From: Phycisphaerales bacterium
GTDB taxonomy: Bacteria; Planctomycetota; Phycisphaerae; UBA1845; Fen-1342
DNA length: 64,000 nt
Direction: 5' to 3'
NCBI GenBank assembly: GCA_016710275.1
Contig: JADJXS010000001.1
Coordinates: forward strand, 248,001 to 312,000
Part shown: positions 16,901-24,785 of the stretch, piece after piece
Position numbering within the stretch: the stretch's first letter is position 1
Layout: the number at the start of each line of letters is the position of its first letter
Made by a program: the position numbers and the translations under genes
The notes under the pieces: model-generated
The model's input: only the letters and a program-made list of their open reading frames with translations
Told to the model about the DNA's origin: nothing
Databases searched by the model: none

Positions 16901-18370
16901 CAATGCCGTGTTGTTGAAATTGGTGCCGCTCAACGGCGAGAAGCTCACGATGCCGTTGGCGTTCACGTAGATGGAGCTGTAGATCAGCCCATAGTGCGGG
17001 TGCGAGAAGCCCAGCGACAGCGCGCCGGAGTTGCCGTCATCGCCCAGCGAGGTCAGGTTCTGCGCATCGGGGCGCGAGCGGATGTCGATGAAGCCGTCCG
17101 GCCACTGCACCGGCGGCGGATAGGATACGACTCCGCAGGAGGGCCCGCCAATCGGAACGCCACCCTGGCTTGCGCACACGGAGGGGACCAGGAGGCTGCA
17201 CGCGCCGCTCGACAGGCAGCAGGCCTCCGGCTGCGGGCACGGATTCGGGGTGCAGGACGAGCCGCCGCCCTGTGGCACACCGCCGGCCGGCGTGCAGGTG
17301 TCGACCGGCGTCATATCGCGCATCTCGCAGGAGCCGTTCGGGAAGCAGCAGGCTTCACGGATCGGGCAGACGACGCTGAGGCAATCCGTGAACGCGCCCT
17401 GGAACGTGCCGCCGGCGTCGGCGCAACTGATCGACGTGACACCGTCGAAGCAGCTTCCGTCATTCAAACAGCAGGCGCCGATCGGTGGGTCGGCCACGGT
17501 GAACGAGATGAACACGACGTCAAAGGCACCCACCTTGGTCGCCGCGACGTCCTGCGCACCGGCCGTGTCCGTGAAGCGCGTCGAGACGTTGAGCGCCGAC
17601 GTCGTGCTCGAGTTCGCGATCACGTTCGCGAAGTCCATCACCGCGCCCGACAGGAACGTCTCACCCGTCGCGGCCGGCTGGTTGTTCGCGAAGTTGAAGT
17701 TCGTGATCGCCAGCAGGTAGCTGCCCACGGGGAAGTTGCGCGTCAGCGTGTTCGGGTCGTCGTTGCCGAAATCGGCAATCACGTCGTTGTTCGAGTCGTA
17801 GACCCAGAAATCCGTGTCGGTCGTGTGACCCGCGCGGCTGATCGTGATCGAGCCGGGAAGCAGGTTCGTCGGACCGGCGATCACCGACACCGTCGTCGTG
17901 CTCAGGTCGTACTGGTAGCGCGCCGTCGTCGCGGTCGTGCCGGCCAGGCGGAAGTACAACTCCTCCTCCTTGCCGAAGCCGTACCACTGCACGAGTTCCG
18001 GCGTCAGAGCGCCGGTCTGGATCGTCGTGTCGGTTGTGCCGATCACGCCGCTGGCCTGGTTCAGGCCGCGGATCGTCGGCGTGATCGACACGCTGCCGGC
18101 CGTCTGCGTCAGGCGATGACGATAAACGTCCAGCGCCGCGGCGGTCGTCTTCACGCGGAAATAATCCAGCGACCCCAGCCCGCTGGCCGTGCTCGTGCCG
18201 GTGGTCGTGCCGCTCACGCTGTCGCCCGCGGCCAGCGTCACCGCGTTCGCCGCGGCCTTCGAGTTGTTGTCCTCTGTCTCAGGAAAATCGACAGCGAACG
18301 AAAGGGTGGGAACTGCGATCAGGGGCAAACACAGCGCAGCGCAACACAACAGGCGAATTCTCGCGAACAT
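13940..18370 (-). CDS. Giant secreted Cys-rich protein with PPC-like, NIDO-like, 28-residue repeat and dockerin-like parts
   Basis: 1476 residues from the ATG at 18370 (GGGAG seven bases upstream). Signal peptide 1-26 ending SFA. Next is a region like the bacterial pre-peptidase C-terminal domain (ETEDNNSKAAANAV, LDYFRVKT). Short Cys modules follow (GACCLNDGSC and ACCFPNGSC types), then a nidogen-like part (VNANGIVSFSPLSG, LYPLWDDLN). The second half is a string of Cys modules of the type CDDGNPCTDDxCD and CGPGGLCFDEICDG. Two EF-hand motifs (VGDANCDGSVNNFDID and WGDVNCDGVFNNFDID; DNA 14093-14333) precede a last Cys module. It is expected outside the cell, disulfide-bonded and calcium-binding; ligand unknown. 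Its N-terminal design matches the protein at 57284. Confidence 0.88.
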   Translation of the reverse strand: MFARIRLLCCAALCLPLIAVPTLSFAVDFPETEDNNSKAAANAVTLAAGDSVSGTTTGTSTASGLGSLDYFRVKTTAAALDVYRHRLTQTAGSVSITPTIRGLNQASGVIGTTDTTIQTGALTPELVQWYGFGKEEELYFRLAGTTATTARYQYDLSTTTVSVIAGPTNLLPGSITISRAGHTTDTDFWVYDSNNDVIADFGNDDPNTLTRNFPVGSYLLAITNFNFANNQPAATGETFLSGAVMDFANVIANSSTTSALNVSTRFTDTAGAQDVAATKVGAFDVVFISFTVADPPIGACCLNDGSCFDGVTSISCADAGGTFQGAFTDCLSVVCPIREACCFPNGSCEMRDMTPVDTCTPAGGVPQGGGSSCTPNPCPQPEACCLSSGACSLLVPSVCASQGGVPIGGPSCGVVSYPPPVQWPDGFIDIRSRPDAQNLTSLGDDGNSGALSLGFSHPHYGLIYSSIYVNANGIVSFSPLSGTNFNNTALPNAAAPNNALYPLWDDLNMDPTSTTPGHGTLHFAVTGWAPNRVAIVQWTEVPQFNSPWPNSSNTFQVQIFETSGCVEFHYAQIDAFAPADATVGVENAAGNQATYNDGAAILASNLRLVYCPDGNPCPQPSGACCLDGVCQPLTRAQCQQQCGTYEGDLPCGPLSCAPINDYLTTCGETYVHVGIPGSIYPPLPPNFFGPGSDPFIGTIFSTGQPLDPGGLGATDTIVRRPFDPLQPFDPPGAAGTVPIEIVALQLVSIQPITVTHNGGMTSSQWDVRIDLSATPQAIGGANALKTHPNGGTWDAMLPVQPRFTFLEVGGPGVVQLDPGLFAFPPIQFQMTAEDFVHVLGPPVALITDPDTNWKIGVRETIPGNPNSQEIVPIDPVAPGTAAHGVCPPRERRCIYRITCIEGTDCAGLPVGVGMLVAGSTCPNGTCSTAIFHRWGDTNCCIHAVLVDCSDIPVPVMPITLPCPCVPRGACCLPGGCVEGVTPADCAAGGGFYYGDGSSCPICDDGNPCTDDSCDPATGACIHTPSPAGTPCPLPPIECFVSVCDGAGNCIYVVTPGAACADDGNPCTDDICDAAGMCTHPPKPFGAPCPDDGNPCTDDICDGAGGCIHPPHPFGMPCGPGGLCFDEICDGAGNCIVVFRPFGAPCGPGGLCFDEICDGLGNCIVVPKAAGTPCGPGTQCTLDICDGLGNCIVVNRPDGTPCNDGNLCTVGDRCIGGVCVGGPPVVCDDGNPCTTDTCNPATGLCVFTPVPDGTPCNDGNACTGPDRCIGGNCTGAPIVCDDGNPCTDDSCNPATGCVFVYACQACCLPGGGCADVRPADCLVMGGTPQGAGTLCATTICAVPDPCSGVLVGDANCDGSVNNFDIDFFVEGVLVGSPPDPVPPTGGYLGLGGTPACWAKRRCWGDVNCDGVFNNFDIDPFVICILTPPPPGSGCPGCGPQACCLGGGACSNMYPAGCTLSGGVPQGAGSNCGIVICP
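14797..15132 (-). repeat. 84-bp tandem repeats inside the giant Cys-rich gene
   Basis: Blocks aligned on a CGATGCAGTT-type start recur at 14797, 14881, 14965 and 15049, exactly 84 bases (28 codons) apart. Two of them share a nearly identical CAGATTTC-TCGAAGCACAGTC stretch. They encode Cys modules with CDGxGNCIVV cores. Degenerate neighbours continue on both sides (about 14470-15370). Confidence 0.85.
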
Positions 18371-18757
18371 GATGCCACTCCCGGTTGAAATGCTCGACAT
18401 GCTTTTCACGATCCGCCGACAACGCGGCGGCCGGAAATTTCCTGCAGGTCGGAGCGACGCGACGCAGACGTGCGAAGTGCTGCGCGGCTCGCGGAATGCG
18501 GCCCGGCATCGGGAAGGAAGCACCGAAGCGGGCGAAGCTCCGCCCATCCACTGCGATGAGGCCTATTCACCCTACTACCCCCGACCCGGCGGATCAACAC
18601 ATTTTTAATATTTTGAACCGCCTATCGTCTCATAAAAACGTCCGTCGCCGCGAACCAGCGGCCAGCGCGCGCCCTTTGCATGCGCTGCGGGTGCCGCGCG
18701 GCTATACTCCCGGCAGCCTGCTGCGCAGGTCGCCCGAATCCCCGGAGTGTGAACGCC
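18371..18757. other. Divergent intergenic region with AT-rich island
   Basis: 387 bases between the Cys-rich gene (minus) and miaB (plus). The stretch 18594-18640 is clearly AT-richer than its surroundings (ATTTTTAATATTTTGAAC). On the minus strand a weak promoter-like pair TTGATC and TAGGGT with a 17-base gap can be read just downstream of it. No gene is seen. Confidence 0.35.
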
Positions 18758-20353
18758 GTGGCCGCCGCCGACACCTATTACCTCGAAACGTTCGGCTGCC
18801 AGATGAACGTGCTGGACAGCGAGCTGGTCGATGGGCAGTTGCGCGCATTGGGCCTTTCGCCGACGGACCAGATGAACGGCGCGGACGTGATCCTGTTCAA
18901 CACGTGCAGCGTCCGGCAGCACGCCGAGGACAAGGTGCTGTCGCGGCTCGGGCAGTTGCGGCGCCTCAAGAGCCGTCGGCCGCAGACGGTCGTCGGGGTC
19001 ATCGGCTGCATGGCCGAACGGGAGAAAGAGGGGCTGTTCGCCAAGGCGCCGCACGTGGACCTGCTCTGCGGCCCGGGTGAGCTGAACCGCCTGCCGGGGT
19101 TGCTGCAGGAGGTCTGGGAGCGGCACGAGCGCGTCACGGCGCTGGCCGGCAGCCTGTCGCGACGGACGGAGGTGCTGGCGCGGGCGCTGGAATACGACAG
19201 TCTGGAGGCGCTGGACCTTTCCCGTGCGCCGCAGACCGGCCCGGCGGCGTTGCAATCCTACATCCGCGTGCAGCGCGGCTGCGACAAGTTCTGCACCTAC
19301 TGCGTCGTGCCGTTCACGCGCGGACCGGAGCGCAGCCGTCCGGCTGCGCACATCGTCGCCGAAGCGCGGATGCTGGCCCAGCGCGGCTGCCGCGAGGTGA
19401 CGCTGCTGGGGCAGACGGTTAACAGCTATGTGCAGCAGGAGGACGGGCGGGCGGTGCGCTTCGCCGAACTGCTGGAGCGCGTGCAGGCGATCGAGGGGCT
19501 GGACCGCGTGCGCTTCGTGACCAGCTTTCCCGCGGACTGGGACGAGGACATTTTCCGCGTGATGCGCGACTACCCGCGCGTGATGCCCTATCTGCACATC
19601 CCGGCTCAGAGCGGCTCGGACGCCGTGCTGCGGCGTATGCGCCGCACCTACACCGCCGCGGACTATCTGCGCCTGATGGACACGGCGCGGCGCTATGTGC
19701 CGCACGTCGCGCTGGCGGGCGATTTCATCGTCGGCTTCTGCGGCGAAACCGACGCGGATTTCGAGCAGACCTGCGAGCTGGTCCGCCGGGTGGAATACAA
19801 CACCGTCTTCGTGTTCAAGTATTCGACGCGCCCGGCCACCGCCGCCGACCGCAATCTCCCCGACGACGTGCCGACCGAGGTCAAGATCGCCCGCAACCGC
19901 GAGTTGCTGGCCGTGCAGACCGGGATCGGGCTGCGCCGCCGGCAGGCGCTGATCGGGCAGACGGTCGAGGTGCTGGTCGAGGGGTATAGCAAGGTGGCAC
20001 GTCAGGCGCAGGCCGCCCTGGCGCGCGGCGAGGCGCCGCTGATGCAGGAATCCGAGCAGGACCGCGGCGCGGAGGTGTCGCGCACCCGCGCTGCGCAGCT
20101 CGTCGGCCGCAGCCCCGGCGACCTGATCGTCGTCTTCCCGGGTGCGCCGGAACTGATCGGCGGAATTGTCCGCGTTCGCGTCGAGGAGGCCACGCCGCTG
20201 ACGCTGCTGGGACAGGTCGAGGGGGTGGTTTCGCCGCCGCGCATGCCGGCTGTCACGGCTGCGCTCCCCGCGGCGCCCGAGTCGGCCCGGACGGCCGGCC
20301 CGGGATTGGCGCTGCCGCTGCTGTCGGCCGCGCCGGGGGCGTGCGCCGGATGA
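18758..20353 (+). CDS. miaB: tRNA-2-methylthio-N6-dimethylallyladenosine synthase
   Basis: Radical-SAM methylthiotransferase that modifies A37 of tRNAs reading UNN codons. The N-terminal UPF0004 domain has ETFGCQMNVLDSE and FNTCSVRQHAEDK, with the third cluster Cys in GVIGCMAE. The radical-SAM triad CDKFCTYC follows VQRGC, and LPDD plus IGQTVEVLVEG mark the TRAM end. GTG at 18758 is chosen because GGAG lies ten bases upstream; GTG 18749 and ATG 18680 are in frame. At 531 residues it is longer than usual, with an Ala/Pro-rich tail. Its stop overlaps the next start by four bases. Confidence 0.92.
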   Translation: MAAADTYYLETFGCQMNVLDSELVDGQLRALGLSPTDQMNGADVILFNTCSVRQHAEDKVLSRLGQLRRLKSRRPQTVVGVIGCMAEREKEGLFAKAPHVDLLCGPGELNRLPGLLQEVWERHERVTALAGSLSRRTEVLARALEYDSLEALDLSRAPQTGPAALQSYIRVQRGCDKFCTYCVVPFTRGPERSRPAAHIVAEARMLAQRGCREVTLLGQTVNSYVQQEDGRAVRFAELLERVQAIEGLDRVRFVTSFPADWDEDIFRVMRDYPRVMPYLHIPAQSGSDAVLRRMRRTYTAADYLRLMDTARRYVPHVALAGDFIVGFCGETDADFEQTCELVRRVEYNTVFVFKYSTRPATAADRNLPDDVPTEVKIARNRELLAVQTGIGLRRRQALIGQTVEVLVEGYSKVARQAQAALARGEAPLMQESEQDRGAEVSRTRAAQLVGRSPGDLIVVFPGAPELIGGIVRVRVEEATPLTLLGQVEGVVSPPRMPAVTAALPAAPESARTAGPGLALPLLSAAPGACAG

Positions 20354-21138
20354 GCCGACCCGCGGACACGATCATCGAACTGCGGCGGGTGTCGAAGTCC
20401 TTCGGCCCGCAGCGCGTGCTGGACGACATTGACCTGCGCATTGAGCGCGGCAAGAACACGGTCATCATCGGCCGCAGCGGGGTGGGCAAGAGCGTGCTGC
20501 TCAAGCACGTCGTCGGGCTGCTGCATCCGGATCGCGGGGAGGTGTACTTCGACGGGCGGCGGGTGGACACGCTGCGGGAGCGCGAACTGGTCGCGGTGCG
20601 CCGCCGTATCAGCTTCGTCTTTCAGCTCAACGCCCTGTTCGACTCGATGTCCGTCGCCGAGAACGTGGCCTTCCCGCTGACGGAGACGGGCAGCGCGCGG
20701 CTGTCGCGCGAGCGGATCCGCGAAATTGTGACGCGGCGGCTGCAGATGGTCGGGCTGAGCGGCTTTGAGCAGAAGCGGCCGGCGCAGCTTTCCGGCGGAG
20801 AGAAGAAGCGCGTGGCGCTGGCCCGCGCGCTGGCGCTGGAGCCGCCGCCGGCGGTGATTCTGTATGACGAGCCGACCGCCGGGCTGGACCCGCAGCGCAG
20901 CGACAGCATCAACAAGCTCATCCGCCTGCTGCAGCGCGAGCTGGGCGTGACGGGGGTGATCGTGACGCATGACATGCACAGCGCCGCCGAGGTCGGCGAC
21001 CGCATCCTGATGCTGTGGGAGGGGCGCTTCATCGCCGACGGCGAGCCTGCCGCGCTGCGCAGCAGTGCGGATGAGCGCGTGCGGCGCTTCGTCGAGGGTC
21101 GCGCGGAGGCGGCCGACCTGGCGTCGCTGTCGGCGTAG
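20350..21138 (+). CDS. ABC transporter ATP-binding protein (MlaF-like)
   Basis: 262 residues. Walker A GRSGVGKSVLL, Q-loop FVFQLNALFDSMSV, signature QLSGGEKKRVALARAL, Walker B ILYDEPTAGLDP and H-loop VTHDMHSA are all present. The FQLNALFDSMSV and VAFPL wording is characteristic of MlaF/TTG2A ATPases for phospholipid or hydrophobic-substrate trafficking between membranes. The partner permease (MlaE) and MCE protein (MlaD) are not in the window. ATG at 20350 overlaps the miaB stop (ATGA); a GTG at 20341 is an alternative. Translation is coupled to miaB. Confidence 0.88.
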   Translation: MSRPADTIIELRRVSKSFGPQRVLDDIDLRIERGKNTVIIGRSGVGKSVLLKHVVGLLHPDRGEVYFDGRRVDTLRERELVAVRRRISFVFQLNALFDSMSVAENVAFPLTETGSARLSRERIREIVTRRLQMVGLSGFEQKRPAQLSGGEKKRVALARALALEPPPAVILYDEPTAGLDPQRSDSINKLIRLLQRELGVTGVIVTHDMHSAAEVGDRILMLWEGRFIADGEPAALRSSADERVRRFVEGRAEAADLASLSA

Positions 21139-21204
21139 GCCGGTCCGGCTCGGCGGCCGGCCTTATTCGGGAATCCGCAGGATTTCGGCAGGAGATGGCA
21201 CGCG

Positions 21205-22431
21205 ATGGCAGTTCGCAGAAAAACGCGACGGGTGAACGTCGGCGGCGTCGGCATCGGCGGTGATGCGCCGGTGGCGCTGCAGTCCATGACCAGCACTTAC
21301 ACCTACGAGATCGACAAGACGATCGACCAGATTCAGCGGCTGGCGCGGGCCGGGGCGGACCTGGTGCGCGTGGCCGTCCCCGATCGGCGCGACACGGAGG
21401 CGCTGCCGCACATCCTGGCGGCGTCGCCGGTGCCGCTGGTGGCGGACGTGCACTTCCACTTCGAGCGGGCGATGGAGGCGATCGAAGCCGGAATCCACAA
21501 GATCCGCCTGAACCCCGGGAACTTTCAGGACCGCGCCAAGGTGCAGCGCGTGATCGCGGCCTGCAAGGAGCGCGGCATTCCGATCCGGGTCGGCGTGAAC
21601 GAGGGCGGAATTGTCGAGCGGCGGGACAAGTCGCGCCGGGCGGAGGAAAAGGCCACGCTGGAGAGCAACTACCGCGCCAGCCTGATCCGGCTCATGCTGG
21701 ACAAGCTCGATGAGTACCTGCGCATTTTTGACGAGGCGGACTTTCACGACATCGTCATCAGCGCGAAGAGCATTGACCCGACGATCGTCATCGACGCCTA
21801 CACCGAGATCAGCCGCCGGTATGACTACCCGCTGCACCTGGGCGTCACGCACGCCGGGCCGCCGGAGACGGGGCGCATCCGCAGCGTGACGGCGCTGGGG
21901 GCGCTGCTGGCCAACGGCATCGGCGACACGATTCGCATCAGCTACGCCGCCGACCCGATTCACGAGATCGAGGACGGCAAGGAGCTGCTCTGCTGCCTGG
22001 GGCTGCGGCCGCGCACCGAGCCGGAGCTGATCGCCTGCCCGACCTGCGGGCGGATCGAGGTGGATCTGTTCAAGCTGGTGACTGACGTGCGGCAAAAGCT
22101 TGCCGCGGAGATTTCGCTGCCGATCAAGGTGGCGGTGATGGGCTGCGTGGTGAACGGGCCGGGCGAGTGCGAAGGGGCGGATGTGGCGATTTTCGCCGGC
22201 AATCGCAAGGGGATCATTTATGTGCAGGGGGAGCAGCGGCAGACGGTTCCCGAGGATCGGATGCTTGACGCGCTGCTGGAGGAATGCCGGTCGCTGCAGG
22301 CGGCGGTGCAGCGCGGGGAGGCGACGCTGACCAATGCGCATGTGGACGTGAAGCCGCCGGACCCGCTGCCGCGCAAGAGCGGGGGCGTGCCGTTGACGGT
22401 GGGGGGGACGGCTCGCGAGACGATCGCATGA
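21205..22431 (+). CDS. ispG: 4-hydroxy-3-methylbut-2-en-1-yl diphosphate synthase
   Basis: Fe-S enzyme of the MEP isoprenoid pathway that converts MEcPP to HMBPP. The barrel part has LQSMTSTYT, VADVHFHF and KIRLNPGN, and the C-terminal part has the cluster ligands CPTCGR (near residues 278-281) and GCVVNGPGE (near 313). Length 408 is normal for the short bacterial form without the inserted domain. It starts 66 bases after the ABC ATPase gene. The stop overlaps the start of the next gene by four bases, which is an unusual neighbour for ispG. Confidence 0.95.
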   Translation: MAVRRKTRRVNVGGVGIGGDAPVALQSMTSTYTYEIDKTIDQIQRLARAGADLVRVAVPDRRDTEALPHILAASPVPLVADVHFHFERAMEAIEAGIHKIRLNPGNFQDRAKVQRVIAACKERGIPIRVGVNEGGIVERRDKSRRAEEKATLESNYRASLIRLMLDKLDEYLRIFDEADFHDIVISAKSIDPTIVIDAYTEISRRYDYPLHLGVTHAGPPETGRIRSVTALGALLANGIGDTIRISYAADPIHEIEDGKELLCCLGLRPRTEPELIACPTCGRIEVDLFKLVTDVRQKLAAEISLPIKVAVMGCVVNGPGECEGADVAIFAGNRKGIIYVQGEQRQTVPEDRMLDALLEECRSLQAAVQRGEATLTNAHVDVKPPDPLPRKSGGVPLTVGGTARETIA

Positions 22432-23711
22432 TTACGGACATCCGATTCGACGGCTACCGGCTGCTCGACGGCTTCGAGGCGGACCTTTCGCGCCTGACGG
22501 TAATCGTCGGAGCAAACGCGACCGGAAAGAGCACTTTGCTCGATGCGCTTTCGATGGTGGCGCATGCGATGGACGTGTCGCTGGACAAGGTGATTGCCGC
22601 GCGCGGGGGGATGTGGTCGGTGCCGAGTCGGGGGCGCGAGTGCGATGAGATCGGCTGGACCGTTGAAATGACCAAGCCCGACTGGCACCCCATCTGGTCA
22701 AAGATGCCGATCGCCGACAGGAGTGCGGTCGTCTACGAGGCTCGAATCGGGCGGAGCACGGCCGGAGAGATCGTCCCCCGGTACGAGTGTCTCCGGAATG
22801 CGGCACCCCGCGAGGGGCACTCTCAGCCGTTCAAGATGCTCGAAGTGGATTCGCGCGGCGCGCGGGTGTTCCAAGCGGCCTCTCGGAAGCTGGTCCCCTT
22901 CAACCAGCCCGCGTCTCCCGGCAATGGTGCTGCGGCCGGCGATGCTGCCAGCGCGGAGCCGCCTGAGTCAGTCAGCTTGCAGGGCGATCTGACGCTTTCT
23001 CGCATGCGATTTGAGAACGAGTATCCGATACCGACCTGGGTGCGCGCGTACCTCGCAAATCTGCTTTTCTACCCCGGCTTCGACGTGCGCCGAAGCTCGG
23101 CTGTGCGCAGCAGGGCCGCGGAGATCCGGCGGCACGCAGTACTCTGGGCCGACGGCGAGAATCTCGGCTCCGTGATCCACGAGATTCTCACCCAGTATGA
23201 GCTGCGTGACATCGCCGAGGAGCTTCGGGAGACGTTTCGACGCGCCTACCCTCATGTTGAAGATGTGCGGGCCGAGACTGCGTATGGCGGCGAGCCGCGC
23301 GTTCTGGTCCGCACGCCCGAGAGCGGGCAACGCGGCCCGACCGAATTGTGGGAGCTCTCCGACGGCATGCTCAGATTCCTGCTGCTCTTTGCGGCACTGA
23401 TGAATCCGGCACGGCCGGCGCTCGTCGCCATCGACGAGCCGGAGGCCGGTCTGCACCCCAGACTGCTGCCGATCATCGCCGACGTGATCAAGTCCGCGTC
23501 CGATCGAACCCAGGTGATCATTACGACTCATAGCCCTCAGTTGGTGTCCGCGTTCGGCATCGATGACGTGGCTGTCATGGGGCGCGAGGGTGCACAAGCG
23601 CGATGGTTTCGCCCGGGAACCCGTCAAAGCCTGAGGACGCTGCTCGAGTCAGCCGTCGGCCCCGGGATCGGTGATCTGCACGCTTCCGGTGAGCTGGATG
23701 TTCTGTCGTGA
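22428..23711 (+). CDS. AAA/ABC-type ATPase (RecF/OLD-like, AAA_21)
   Basis: 427 residues. Walker A GANATGKST at 28-36, an ABC-signature-like LSDGMLRFL (about 307), Walker B LVAIDEPEAGLHP (about 333) and an H-loop TTHSPQLVSAF (about 364). This arrangement is that of the SMC/RecF/OLD superfamily of ATPases common in defence modules and toxin control. There is no TOPRIM nuclease domain in this protein; a DUF4276-like protein is encoded next to it instead. ATG at 22428 overlaps the ispG stop and the stop overlaps the next GTG start, each by four bases. A role as the sensor/regulator of the partner is inferred from family precedents. Confidence 0.85.
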   Translation: MITDIRFDGYRLLDGFEADLSRLTVIVGANATGKSTLLDALSMVAHAMDVSLDKVIAARGGMWSVPSRGRECDEIGWTVEMTKPDWHPIWSKMPIADRSAVVYEARIGRSTAGEIVPRYECLRNAAPREGHSQPFKMLEVDSRGARVFQAASRKLVPFNQPASPGNGAAAGDAASAEPPESVSLQGDLTLSRMRFENEYPIPTWVRAYLANLLFYPGFDVRRSSAVRSRAAEIRRHAVLWADGENLGSVIHEILTQYELRDIAEELRETFRRAYPHVEDVRAETAYGGEPRVLVRTPESGQRGPTELWELSDGMLRFLLLFAALMNPARPALVAIDEPEAGLHPRLLPIIADVIKSASDRTQVIITTHSPQLVSAFGIDDVAVMGREGAQARWFRPGTRQSLRTLLESAVGPGIGDLHASGELDVLS

Positions 23712-24430
23712 ACGTGTGGATCTACGTTGAAGGACCGGCGGATGCCTCCGCGCTCGACGTACTCTTCGATCGATGGAAGCGCGACATTGGCGCACTCCAC
23801 GGAACAGGATCCACATGGGCGGTGAGGCTACTCCCACAGGGGGGAAAGTCAAAACTGCTTGCGAATCTTGGCAGCCTTGCAGCGGAGAAACTCTCGAATA
23901 ATGAACGTGACCTTGTAGTCGGATTGCCCGATCTCTACCCGCTGCAGTCTGATCGGACCGCCCGGCATTGGCACACGTGCGCGGATAGCCTCAAGACACT
24001 ACAAAGAGCCGCAGTTCGCGTTGCTCTGCGAGACACTTTCAGAGTACGCCGAGAGAGTATCGACGTTCTTCTCGCGCGCTTCTACGCCGGCGTATTGAAA
24101 TACGACCTGGAGATGCTGCTCCTCGCCGCAGTCGATCAGCTCAAGGAGGTGCTCCAGACCAGGGAGCGCCTCGGAGACTGGCGTCAGCCGGTTGAGGATC
24201 AGAACGGTGAGAAGCCGCCGAAGGAGATTATCGACAAGCTATTCAGAGCCAAGCATCCCAATCGCCGCGAGTACCGCGATACGACAGACGCGCCTAACGT
24301 ACTCAAGAGAGTATCAGACCTGCGGGAGGTTGTGTACCGCAACAATCGCCGCCAGTGCCCTGAGTTTCTCAATATGCTGAATTGGCTGGGCGACAAGACG
24401 GGAGTTCCTGTACTCACTCCGAGCACGTAA
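23708..24430 (+). CDS. DUF4276-like protein (possible TOPRIM-fold effector)
   Basis: 240 residues starting at GTG 23708, which overlaps the ATPase stop. The N-terminus IYVEGPADASALDVLF fits DUF4276, whose EGxxD-type opening resembles the Glu motif of TOPRIM folds. A second acidic patch, VVGLPDLYPL, lies near residue 75. The tail is basic and helical (DKLFRAKHPNRREYRDT). The DNA looks less GC-rich than its neighbours, for example around 23990-24330, suggesting transfer. It is likely the effector of a two-gene unit with the ATPase, but nuclease activity is not shown by the sequence. The family call is moderately sure. Confidence 0.75.
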   Translation: MNVWIYVEGPADASALDVLFDRWKRDIGALHGTGSTWAVRLLPQGGKSKLLANLGSLAAEKLSNNERDLVVGLPDLYPLQSDRTARHWHTCADSLKTLQRAAVRVALRDTFRVRRESIDVLLARFYAGVLKYDLEMLLLAAVDQLKEVLQTRERLGDWRQPVEDQNGEKPPKEIIDKLFRAKHPNRREYRDTTDAPNVLKRVSDLREVVYRNNRRQCPEFLNMLNWLGDKTGVPVLTPST

Positions 24431-24785
24431 CCGTGCAGCTCTACGGCTTGCCGCCCAAAGTAGACTGCACAACGGCTCCCGGGCGGAATCTGTGGATGAA
24501 AGACGCGTATAGCGCGCGGCAGACTGCGGGTCATCGCCATGCCGAACGGCCTGGTTTGCCGCCGTCGCGCGCCAGACCAGATACCGGGAGTTCCGCCTGC
24601 GCCCGTCTTGCATGAACGCCTGTGTGATCGCCCTGCTGCGGCCGGCAGCCCGCCCATTCCGATCCGACCCAGGACTCGAAACATTTGTGTCATCTGTGGA
24701 TTGATCTTCTTTCCAGTCCGTATCGAACAGAAGCGTTGCCCCTGCGCTCCAATCATCGCGAAACCGGTCTGTCGGAGGCGAAGTC
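24431..24785. other. Intergenic region, no gene seen
   Basis: 355 bases with only short, non-credible reading frames. The piece ACATTTGTGTCATCTGTGGA (24682-24701) resembles a phrase dispersed between genes in many bacteria; that comparison is from memory. A GGAGG near the right end is the ribosome site of the MOSC-GNAT gene. Confidence 0.5.

Noticed and set aside
13559..18388. 1609-residue plus-strand open frame antisense to the giant Cys-rich gene
   Set aside because: Arg/Ala/Asp-rich composition with no domain; the minus frame has a signal peptide, ribosome site and Cys modules. In GC-rich DNA such antisense frames stay open by chance.
20350..21138. Complete Mla phospholipid system
   Set aside because: Only the ATPase is present; MlaE and MlaD homologs are not within the window.
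22428..24430. Direct naming as PARIS, Gabija or AbiL
   Set aside because: The ATPase lacks the fused TOPRIM of GajA and the partner fits DUF4276 rather than the DUF4435 of AriB; the family match cannot be proven from sequence alone.
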